Assembly: GCA_037447605.1 (NCBI GenBank)
Contig: CM074814.1
Location: forward strand, 2,277,441 to 2,297,488
Reading direction: 5' to 3'
DNA: 20,048 bases
Source of the DNA: Zygnema circumcarinatum
Lineage: Eukaryota > Streptophyta > Zygnematophyceae > Zygnematales > Zygnemataceae
The translations under genes were made by a program, and so were the position numbers. This document shows, piece by piece, positions 1 to 7,520 of the stretch. Every line of letters starts with the position of its first letter. The first letter of the stretch is position 1. The notes under the pieces are model-generated. The model saw only the letters and a list, made by a program, of their open reading frames with translations, was not told where the DNA came from and searched no databases.

Positions 1-32
<32 letters not shown>
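1..32. repeat. Poly-G homopolymer at window edge
   Basis: There are 32 consecutive G residues at the very start, followed at once by complex sequence. This could be a real homopolymer or a sequencing or assembly artefact at a contig edge (for example dark-cycle poly-G). Nothing in the sequence separates the two. Confidence 0.9.
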
Positions 33-203
33 CGTGGAGATCTGCGCGTGCTTGAGCGCGCACGTGAAGAGCGGCTCACGGCCGCCACGCGTGACGTGGA
101 TGGATGGTCCCGGGGAGCGGCCTTCCATGCGCGCAGTTCTACGGGACGCGTAGTTCAGCGCGCAGTTTTACCGGCTCACGTAGACGGATGAAATGGAGGA
201 CTC

Positions 204-232
204 TGATTGGCCGGGAATTGCGCGGGCCAATC
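204..232. promoter_or_regulatory. Inverted CCAAT-box pair
   Basis: GATTGGCC (204-211) and GGCCAATC (225-232) are perfect 8-bp inverted copies separated by 13 bp. Both carry the CCAAT pentamer, the site recognised by NF-Y factors in eukaryotic promoters. It lies about 900 bp before the first start codon, so a role for that gene is only inferred. It could also serve a gene to the left of the window. Confidence 0.4.
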
Positions 233-328
233 GGAAGGGAGCTGAGGGGTGATCTATACGCCGTAGCGTGAGACGAGAAACGGAGCTGAGGGTTACATTT
301 GTCGCCACGGGTCGCTTCCGTACATTTT

Positions 329-360
329 GGCTGGCTGGCTGGCTGGCTCCCTCCCTCCCT
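329..360. repeat. GGCT and CCCT tetranucleotide runs
   Basis: Five GGCT units are followed directly by three CCCT units. A second CCCT run lies at about 468-492. These are simple repeats, and they explain the open reading frames on the opposite strand here. Confidence 0.85.
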
Positions 361-675
361 AGTCCCTGCCCTTGTCGTGGGCTGTGGGTATAATATAGTG
401 AGGGAGTGCTCTCTCTCCCTCCGCAACATGGTGGTGGCTCTGGCTCGCTAGAGCACACACCCTTCCCACCCTCCCTCCCTCCCTCCCTCCCTGCCTGCCT
501 AGCCCATTCAAACCATAGAACACAGAGTGACATTGTCTGCATGTTTTTTGTTTGGGATGGCACGGTTGCAATGCTCGCGATGGTGAGGGCACCCTCAAAG
601 CGAGGACGGGTGAAGCCAGCCCTTCATGGGACCTAGCGCCCCGACACTGCGTTGTGTTGGCAACTTGCGCAATTG

Positions 676-715
676 CCATGCCATGCCATGCCATGCCATG
701 CCATGCCATGCCATG
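676..715. repeat. CCATG pentanucleotide microsatellite, 8 copies
   Basis: Eight uninterrupted copies of CCATG. The unit contains ATG, so the array brings start codons into every frame and creates spurious open frames (Met-Ala-Trp-His type repeats on the minus strand). Confidence 0.95.
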
Positions 716-830
716 CGAGAGCAACTTGACCCATATTGTTGTTGGGAGCAAAGGGCATCCCTAGTGAGAGAAATCAACGTCACTAGGTACCAATCCGTGG
801 ACCACAGGAGACACCTTCCAATAGAAATGC

Positions 831-858
831 GCCACGTGTACAATAGTACTTACGTGGC
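831..858. promoter_or_regulatory. Inverted G-box/ACGT pair upstream of the PNPOx-like gene
   Basis: GCCACGT (831-837) and ACGTGGC (852-858) are inverted copies with a 14-bp spacer that holds two GTAC motifs. The left copy contains a full CACGTG G-box. Such ACGT-core sites bind bZIP and bHLH factors in plants. They lie 259-286 bp before the ATG at 1117, a reasonable distance for a proximal promoter. Function is inferred from motif and position only. Confidence 0.45.
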
Positions 859-1116
859 GAGCTTCCATTGGTCTGGTGCTTGAGTATTGGCCGCAGCGGA
901 GAAACGGCCTTTGCTCGCCTCGCTCTCGCTCACTCTCACATCCCCCTCTCTCCCTCTCGTCCTCTCGCCCTCCATCTCCCCCTCTCTCCATCTCTCCCAC
1001 TCTCCCTCTCCACCCTCTCCCTCTCCTCTGCGGGATTTCGCGCTCCGCAGGGAGGGAGCTTGATGCAGCTGCCGAGCCATATGTAACCCTGATTTAGGGT
1101 TGTCTCTTTACCGGCC

Positions 1117-2886
1117 ATGGCCAGTGCGCCTGCCTGGGTGCAGGCCCTTCAGCACGCCATCAACCTGAACCGCAGCGCGCGGCATGTCAAGCATGTGCAG
1201 GTGGGTGCTTTGCCTGGGTTCATCGGTATTGCGCTTTCATGTGTATCTTATTAAACATCATATCAAGGAAAGGGACCGTCACACACACAAAAGCTATCAG
1301 ATATAGCTGCTTGGAAACATCTTGAACTTTTGCGCAGAGTGAACCGAGGAGTTCTATTGATCGTGCATTGTTCCTGAATTAAAAAAAAAATCAGTTCAAG
1401 AAAAAACTATTAAAAAAAATCAATATAAGCTGCGGCATCCCCCCCTATTTTTTCTTTTTTTTTTCATTCTTGAATTTGTTTATAGCTTGCAACAGTGAGG
1501 CCAGACGGCAGTCCCGCATGCCGTACGATTGTGTTCCGAAGCTTCTCGAATGATCACCGCTTACTGTTCTGCACCGATTCCAGGAGCAACAAGGTGAGTT
1601 GAACGAGCCTGCTTGTAGGCCTGGACAGCATTTTGCGCGAAGCTGTGGGGGATGCCGAGATGAAGTCTGCGAATGACGTAGGATTGTAGGAGAAGTAGGC
1701 GTTGAGGAGGCTTTGATCCCATTGTGTGTGAGTTAATATAGAGGCAGCAAAGGATACTGAAAAAGACGGAAGGAGAAAGAGGCAAAAAGAGGCTAGGACT
1801 GATAGAGAGTACTTTTCAGGTGCCTTACCAGTCGAAATTGAGTGCCGATATTGTGAGAGAGTGAATGGTGTGGGGTATTTGGTGACTTCTAACCAACTTG
1901 GTACTGCTCCCTTCCGTCATCGCGTCATATCGTATCGGTGTCTTTTTTTTTTTTTTTTTTCCATTTTGATGATAGTCTATAAAGACATAGAAGAGAACAA
2001 TCCGGAGCTATGAGTGGTTGTACGTAAAGTACGGTTGCAATTTGACATCACCAATGTGACCCCCCTTTCTGCGAGGCTTCAGGCTGCGGAGGAGTATGGG
2101 CATGAGCGGAGAGCGGAAGTGTGTTGGTACTTGACTGTTTCCCGCGAACAGTTTCGGCTCAAGGGCAGTCTGGACCTTGTGGGCGCGGACTGCAGCGATC
2201 TCTTGAAGCAGGAGGAGCGTCTCAAGGTGCGGAGGGTGACTTGAGCAAATGACCAATGATGAATGATGTCCAATATCAGCACTTCTGAATGGGTGTGTGC
2301 TCTGCACAGAGTCGACAGGATGCTGCATTTGCATCCCTTCTTTAACATGCTAGTGAGTTATGTGCTGTAGATCGTTCTCCCTCTCCTTCCTTCCTGCCTC
2401 TTCTCTCACTTGCAACCTTTCTCCCTCGCTTCCCTCCTCCCCCTTCCCTTGCGTGTGTCTTGACTTCTTTTGACTTAACAGTGCATGGAACCTGGGGAGC
2501 AGGTGTGGAAAGGAATGTCGGAGGTTGCCAGAGAACAGTTCGGATGGCCACATCCCGGCCTTCCTCGAGCTGCGAGTGAGCGTCTGTACAGCGGTCCTTC
2601 ACTTGATCAAGATTCTCTACCTCTTGATACCTTTTGTCTGCTCTCTCTCCTTGTGGAAGAAGTGGACCACCTTCAGCTCAAGGTGAGAGGCAACCTCTCT
2701 CTCTCTCTCTGTCACACTCGTACAAATGGAGTTCAGAAGCATTCTTCACGCCTTCGGACGAGTCGCTTAGCTAAGCCTTGCCCTTTTATTGACCATGTGA
2801 AGGCCAACCGAAGGTTTAAGTATGAGCGGCAACGAGGCGAGAATGCGAACGAGCAAACGTGGAGCAAAGTAGAAGTCAATCCGTAA
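1117..2886 (+). CDS. Pyridoxamine 5'-phosphate oxidase-like FMN-binding protein (Alr4036/At2g46580 type), 5 exons
   Basis: Exons 1117-1200, 1486-1593, 2083-2226, 2482-2682 and 2803-2886 give 206 residues. All four introns are phase 0, begin with GT and end with AG. The start ATG has a good context and is followed by an amphipathic N-terminal helix. The exon 2 segment LATVRPDGSPACRTIVFR (about 29-46) is the FMN-binding strand pair of the split-barrel fold. Exon 3 has AEVCWYLTVSREQFRLKG (75-92), the Cys-Trp-Tyr and Gln-Phe-Arg signature of this subfamily. The protein ends WSKVEVNP, like the family's conserved Val-Asn-Pro terminus. Length is close to that of plant homologues (about 200). Relatives are thought to be flavin-dependent oxidases linked to vitamin B6 metabolism, but their substrate is not firmly known, so pdx3-type activity is not claimed. 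The last intron (2683-2802) is 120 nt with no stop in frame, so its retention would add 40 residues. Confidence 0.85.
2683..2802 (+). other. Stopless 3n intron (PNPOx-like gene, intron 4)
   Basis: The donor AAG|GTGAGAGG and acceptor GTGAAG|GCC bound 120 nt that stay open in the frame of both flanking exons. Splicing is favoured because it joins LQLK to ANRRF, which fits the family's C-terminal strand. The retained version inserts 40 Leu/Ser-rich residues with no family counterpart. Confidence 0.6.
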
Positions 2887-3551
2887 CCTCACTCGGATGC
2901 TAATGAGGAGCAGCATCATCACTCACTCTCTAAGGCGAGGCTGTTTGGGACAAGGAGTTGATAAAGCATTGGACCAAAAAAAGTCTGTCCGTTTGCAAGG
3001 AACCAGAGAGTAACGGTGAAAGAATACGGCTTTTTTCCTATGGCCAGACCTTCACACCGCCAAATCCTCCATGCAAAGCCATGCAGTTTCCATGGTTCCA
3101 GCGTGCGATGTTCTGTGCGCTCTCCAGTTTCACCGAGCGTCATTCCTGCATGCATGAGTTTGCAATATTCCTGACCACAGTCTGTTCCTCGTGGTTCCCT
3201 CCCCATAGTGTTGACTTTGTCCATGTACATTTGATGGCCTCATCACATCATTTTCCCCATATTCCAAGCCACCCACCCATTAATTTATCCTACCGTACCT
3301 TCCTCCGATGGCCTACATTTTCCATTGATTACCTCTCCTCTTTCTAGAAAGAAAGAGAGAGCAGGCCGAGACAGACAAATACAACCTTGGAAAGCTTCTA
3401 GCTTTGAAAGTAAACAAGACGGAACGGAGGACTGGAACGGTGCACATAGACATGTAGACCGACCGACCGACCGAGCCCCAGAAAAGAAATTTAAGGAAAT
3501 TTGCAGCTATGGCACTGGGCCCTCCCAGGCCCAAGAGAGAAAGACAAATTC

Positions 3552-3662
3552 GTACGAATGCCGCCTGTCCGTACCATACGGCGGAGACAAGTACAGTATA
3601 TGCCGGCCCATGGCAATCCCAACGCCATTAATGACGTACTTTTTTGTCGTACACTAATGTAC
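3552..3662. promoter_or_regulatory. GTAC motif cluster upstream of the kinase gene
   Basis: Six GTAC tetramers (3552, 3571, 3591, 3636, 3649, 3659) lie within 111 bp, several as CGTAC or CCGTAC. GTAC is the core bound by SBP-box factors (SPL proteins; CRR1 copper response in Chlamydomonas). That function is a suggestion from the motif alone. Confidence 0.3.
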
Positions 3663-3872
3663 GGTTTTGCCTGGCTGGCAGCCTCCGCTCGCACAGTTAC
3701 TCACCAGAATGGCCTTTGTGTGTGTCGTTCACCTTCATGCCAAGATCCAGCCGTACAGATCAACTTGTCGTTTAGGCAGCGGACGCGCATCCGCACCGTA
3801 TCCGTTTGCGCCCAAAAGTACGGTATGAAAGAAATGTAAGAAAGAAAGTCTTTTCGATTTCGGCAAATGGCG

Positions 3873-3950
3873 GCGCGCCACGTGGCTCTCCGTTCGTGCG
3901 GGCGCGCCCGCCCGCCTGCCGGGCCGCGGCCCGAAGCTTTAGGGGGAGGG
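3873..3950 (+). promoter_or_regulatory. GC-rich proximal promoter with G-box before the kinase gene
   Basis: GCGCGCCACGTGGC contains a G-box at 3879-3884. It is followed by GC-rich palindromes (GGCGCGCCC, GGGCCGCGGCCC). It lies about 190 bp before the kinase ATG at 4072. A similar extended G-box precedes the GLY1-like gene. Confidence 0.4.
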
Positions 3951-4036
3951 CGCCTTGCAAGGTGTGGGCCTGAGAGCAGGGAGGGAGGGAGGGAGTGAGG
4001 GACCTGCAGGACTCTTGGAAGGGGGGGGAGGAAGAA

Positions 4037-4054
4037 TTAGGGTTAGCGTTAGGG
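4037..4054 (+). promoter_or_regulatory. Telomere-like TTAGGG motifs in the kinase 5' leader
   Basis: TTAGGGTTAGCGTTAGGG lies 18-35 nt before the kinase ATG. In plants, short telomere-like boxes (telo-box, AAACCCTAA) are promoter or leader elements of many housekeeping genes. Here the motif is in the TTAGGG orientation. Function is inferred. Confidence 0.35.
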
Positions 4055-4071
4055 TGAGGGGGAGTGCTGGC

Positions 4072-5550
4072 ATGGGACTATGGGGACGCATATTGGAGAA
4101 CATGCCATTGACAGACATAGAGGAAGCCTTCTCGTTCGGTCCCGAAGTAGGGAGTGGGTCGCTTGGAGTGGTGAGGCTCTGCTATGAAAGGGTTTCAGGG
4201 GAGGTGTTTGCTTGCAAAACCATTCAGAAATGCATATTGAGGGAGGAGGAGAGCATAGAGGACGTGCGCAGGGAGGTGAAGATAATGCGGCTACTGGCGA
4301 GGGAGGCGCATCCGCAGGTGGTGCAGCTGAAAGCGGTGTTTGAAGACTCTGCAAGCCTGCATTTGGTGATGGAGTATTGCCGCGGAGGTGAGCTCTTCGG
4401 CGTTCTTGCAGAGAGAGGGAACTTCACGGAGCCGGAGGCGGCGGACATATTCAAGCAGATAGTGAAGGGTGTGCAGTTCTGCCACTCGCAAGGAATTTTG
4501 CATCGCGATTTGAAGCCGGAGAACGTACTGGTGACGGAAACTCTTTCTGGAGAACTCAAGGGTTTGGGCAGCCATGGCTCCTTCTTGCGAAACTTCAGTA
4601 TGGGAAGCGCCAGCAGCTCGGGCATCTCACTCACTTCAGAAGACAGCCACCGCGAGGCACGGAGCGTTTTCTCCGAGCCTAACACGTGGGAGAGGCTTGA
4701 TAGTGACAGCTGGCAGGGAGGAAGCCCTAGAAGGCAGGATAGCGTGGGATGGGAGGTGAGAGGAGGAGTGGAGGGAGCAGCACAGTCGGAAACTGTGGGA
4801 GAGCTTCCAACCTCGAGCACGGAAAGCTGGGAGAGAGAGGAAGGCGGTGAATATGATGACGACGATATCCATGCAAGCAGAAGTAGCCGAGAGGAAACCA
4901 ACATGCGAGTAAAGCTCGGAGATTTCGGCCTTGCAGTTTTTATGGATTTGGATGGAAAGCACCGCCCTTTAGGCAGCAAGGCCAGCGAGGTTCAGTGCCC
5001 TACTCCACTCTACAGTGCGCCGGAGCTCGCGTTTGCAAGGGCGTATGGTAGGGAGGCGGATATGTGGAGTCTGGGAGTGATTCTATATGCACTTCTCGGA
5101 GGGGAGCTGCCATTCAGGGGTTCAACGCAGAAGGAGCTGGAGCACTGCATTCGAAGAGGGAGGCTTAAGCTTTCAAGAGGCGCATGGCTTTCTGTTTCTG
5201 ACTCTGCGAAATCTTTAATCCGGAGTTTGCTTGATACAAACCCGCAGAAGCGGCCGCTTACTGCAGAAGTTCTCGAGCATCCATGGGTAGAGCAGGGGCA
5301 GCATTTGCACTTGAATAACAACCGGAAACGCCTTGAGCGGTCAAAATCTGTCGGAGCAAACAAAATTTTGTCGAGACGAGCACACTTTGAGAGGCTCTTC
5401 GTGTGGACTCCCAGCCCTCCTTCTACGCCTAACAGCTGTGCAGGAACTCCAACTAGTAAGACTGCAAGCGCACAGGGGAGCAGAACACCGCCGTTCTCTC
5501 CTTTTTCGAAATTCTCTGGGAAGACCGCCCATGCTTCGCCACGTGGGTGA
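4072..5550 (+). CDS. Ser/Thr protein kinase, CAMK (SnRK/CDPK/PEPKR-like) group, with a large insert before the DFG motif
   Basis: An apparently intronless frame of 492 residues. The frame is open upstream, but the first in-frame ATG is at 4072; a second is at 4102. Kinase motifs in order: glycine loop GSGSLG (27-32), ATP-anchoring Lys49 in ACKTI, helix-C Glu68, hinge-side MEYCRGGELF (100-109), catalytic HRDLKPEN (144-151), DFG (284-286), APE (316-318), ADMWSLGVILYALLGG, and the domain end HPWV (403-406). Loop style and the HPW end place it in the CAMK group. Its layout resembles plant PEPKR2-type kinases. CDPK is unlikely because no EF hands follow. Between the catalytic loop and DFG there are about 130 residues where about 20 are usual. 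This insert is rich in Ser, Gly and Glu and ends in an acidic Asp run. The C-terminal tail (about 407-492) is Ser/Thr/Pro/Arg-rich with SKSVG and SPPSTP motifs, probable phosphosites. Substrate unknown. Confidence 0.85.
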   Translation: MGLWGRILENMPLTDIEEAFSFGPEVGSGSLGVVRLCYERVSGEVFACKTIQKCILREEESIEDVRREVKIMRLLAREAHPQVVQLKAVFEDSASLHLVMEYCRGGELFGVLAERGNFTEPEAADIFKQIVKGVQFCHSQGILHRDLKPENVLVTETLSGELKGLGSHGSFLRNFSMGSASSSGISLTSEDSHREARSVFSEPNTWERLDSDSWQGGSPRRQDSVGWEVRGGVEGAAQSETVGELPTSSTESWEREEGGEYDDDDIHASRSSREETNMRVKLGDFGLAVFMDLDGKHRPLGSKASEVQCPTPLYSAPELAFARAYGREADMWSLGVILYALLGGELPFRGSTQKELEHCIRRGRLKLSRGAWLSVSDSAKSLIRSLLDTNPQKRPLTAEVLEHPWVEQGQHLHLNNNRKRLERSKSVGANKILSRRAHFERLFVWTPSPPSTPNSCAGTPTSKTASAQGSRTPPFSPFSKFSGKTAHASPRG

Positions 5551-7075
5551 AAGTGGGGAGAGAGAGGCAGCCTTGCAACTGCCTCGGAAAAAAAGAGGAA
5601 AACTGGTAAGGATATTGAATGAATTCAACCTCTAGATAATGAGTTCAACATCTCTTTTGCCCTAAGAATGCTACGGGTCAAACTCTGAGAAATCTCAAGG
5701 TAACTATTTTTGTTCTCAGATGTAATCGTATCTTAAGAAACTTGTTTGTACCCCTTTAATAACCTGGCGGTGGGCCTGAACAGGTGCAGAGAGAGCTGCT
5801 GCCCTGATGAGCTGAGTTCAAGCACATGCTGTAAGCTACCTCGTTTTCTCCAGCCTATCGCAACCCCTCATGTGCCCCACCATTGCTTCAGCAATCAGGC
5901 CCTGCGCAAAATTTTCTGTTGTGAAGCAGGCAATGCGGACTGCAGCCAAGGACGAGGTATACTCCTCACCATTGGTATTCTAGTTTCTGCAGACACAGTA
6001 GGCTGCTGATGAGATGGTTTTGTTTTCCATTCCGTCATGCAAGCAATCAGCACAAAGGGGATTTCCTTCTTCCAGATGTACTCAGGTTTTTCCTTTGAAT
6101 TTGTTATGATGCCTGCAGACAGCCAGTAAATCCTGGGCCTCGAATAACCTGAGTGTGATCCCATATTCGAGCTTCGCAAGAAGTTTTCAGCAGACTTGGT
6201 TTCTCAGGTGGGATGCCATGTGAGAAAGGCATCCATGGAGCTTCTGCGGCAGAACACATCAACTGAAGCATTCGCCATTTTGCCTTTTGCAGAGAGTAGG
6301 GACTATTATGACGACTGTTTTGTCTATGGCGACAAGAGTAGGCAGGAGGCATTCTTTATAGGGGTCTGCTTCTGCAACTGTCGCATTGGGTAAGCAGAAG
6401 TCTCACTTAAGGCTGCTATTTAAAGAGCTCGCACTCGTGATCCTTAATGCCTGGACACAAAGAGGTTATAGTTTGATTAAGTCAGCGGAATTCTGTGCAA
6501 ATAGATGGGGGTGACGTAATCCGCAGGCACGTCATCATGGAAAAATAAACGCCATGGGGTCGTTGAGCTAACTCAACCACCATTGCCATAGCAAACATAG
6601 TTGTTGGCAGTTTGCACTCTGCGGAAGGGCAGGGTGAATAATGATCGCAGGGCGAAGGCAGCAAGCTTCTGCGATTTGACAAGCACAATCACAAGTAGAA
6701 TTCCTCAGCGAAGGGGTGAGTGAATAGCCTTTTTCCGGTTCCTGCAAAGTGCAGGAAGTGGTGTTAGGGTTCCAAGTAGCGAGGTTGACACCCAATCAAC
6801 CGCCCTGTTTTGCTTGACGAATATCTCGCGAATGTGGCATCAGAGGGCTGTGCTTTATCTCTTGTTTCTAAGGCCACATTAATAAACAAAGTCCTACAGT
6901 GCCCACACGCGTATGGACCTATCATGGCCCATCATCACCCACACCTATCACGCATCATCGTCCGCAACAAATTTATCCGAATTGGAATTGAAAATTAAGT
7001 AAAAATAGTCTTTACTCCTTTGTTGGTTCTACTACGTCGAGGCTAAAAAAGACGACAGCTTTAGAACTGCATACA

Positions 7076-7259
7076 GTACTTCTCAAAAAAACATCCGCAC
7101 ATAACCGTACATATTCATCGTTCGTACATACCTTATTTACGGGTTTTCTAGAGCAAAATTAGGGGACAGTCTCCTATTGTAGGTCCAAATCCCCTATTTG
7201 AGGAGGCCTGGTACATGGGAGCCTCCAGCGATAAAGTACACACCTTTATAGTACCGTAC
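7076..7259. promoter_or_regulatory. GTAC motif cluster upstream of the P450 gene
   Basis: Seven GTAC motifs (7076, 7107, 7124, 7211, 7236, 7251, 7256) lie within 184 bp, several as CCGTAC or CGTAC. Possible SBP-box sites; no other support. Confidence 0.3.
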
Positions 7260-7343
7260 CATTAGCCGGAGCGGTCGGCTTCCATTAAAGGCACCCTCTT
7301 TGAGCCGAAAGCCAATGAAAATATGTCACGTAAGCAGGTATGA

Positions 7344-7470
7344 CACGTGGTGTCTTTTAATTCGATGAAACTAAATCGAAAGGCTTACAGCAATATAGAT
7401 AGAAACGCACCTTTACGAATGCAGAATTTCCATTGGATATCTGTACGACACGTGGCGAGCCGCGATTGGC
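7344..7470 (+). promoter_or_regulatory. Proximal promoter of the P450 gene: two G-boxes and two CCAAT-type boxes
   Basis: CACGTG occurs at 7344 and 7449, the second within ACACGTGGCG. Inverted CCAAT boxes (ATTGG) lie at 7432 and 7465. The second G-box is 72 bp before the ATG at 7521, so it may lie close to or within the transcript. The combination is typical of a plant light- or stress-responsive promoter, but the response is not known. Confidence 0.4.
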
Positions 7471-7520
7471 TTGTGGCTTCATTTACACAGCGGAGCGCCT
7501 TCCCTGCAAGCTCGCCCGCC

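Larger units (their letters stand above)
33..1116. other. Upstream region and promoter/5'UTR of the PNPOx-like gene
   Basis: I see no credible coding sequence here. The open frames on the minus strand run through simple repeats (GGCT/CCCT at 329-360, CCCT at about 468-492, CCATG at 676-715) and resemble no protein I know. The stretch has promoter-like content: an inverted pair of CCAAT-type boxes at 204-232, a G-box at 833, an inverted GCCACGT/ACGTGGC pair at 831-858, ATTGG at 867-871, a long pyrimidine tract at about 913-1028 that is probably 5' leader, and a TTTAGGG motif at 1093-1099 just before the start codon. Confidence 0.6.
2887..4071. other. Intergenic region between the PNPOx-like and kinase genes
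   Basis: I see no convincing gene. Short open frames on both strands (for example 2958-3347 and 3325-3657) show no recognisable motif. Content includes a GACC tetranucleotide run near 3461-3475, a cluster of six GTAC motifs at 3552-3662, and a very GC-rich proximal promoter at about 3870-3950 with a G-box (3879) and GGCGCGCC/GGGCCGCGGCCC palindromes. A GGGA run near 3979-3995 and telomere-like repeats at 4037-4054 fall in the probable 5' leader of the kinase gene. Confidence 0.6.
5551..7520. other. Intergenic region between the kinase and P450 genes
   Basis: About 2 kb without a supportable gene. The open frames are short (under 100 codons) and show no domain. The left part probably holds the kinase 3'UTR. 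The right end is promoter-like: a GTAC cluster at 7076-7259, G-boxes at 7344 and 7449, and ATTGG boxes at 7432 and 7465. The middle (about 6000-7000) is AT-richer, and I see nothing notable in it apart from an isolated TTAGGG at 6763. Confidence 0.6.

Noticed and set aside
139-1118. Minus- and plus-strand frames of 60-131 codons left of the first gene
   Set aside because: They run through CCATG, GGCT/CCCT and CT repeats and show no conserved motif.
3955-4071. Upstream extension of the kinase by 39 residues
   Set aside because: It would need a TTG start; the first in-frame ATG is at 4072. The extension is a Gly/Arg translation of GGGA and telomere-like repeats.
4224-4979. 251-codon minus-strand frame opposite the kinase gene
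   Set aside because: Shadow of the kinase coding strand. It has no domain, whereas the plus strand has every kinase motif.
4072-5550. Calcium-dependent protein kinase (CDPK)
   Set aside because: No EF hands follow the kinase domain; the tail is Ser/Pro/Arg-rich and ends soon after.
5746-6998. Short frames (60-95 codons) between the kinase and P450 genes
   Set aside because: No domain, no coding signature, and overlapping frames on both strands. They are consistent with chance in non-coding DNA.
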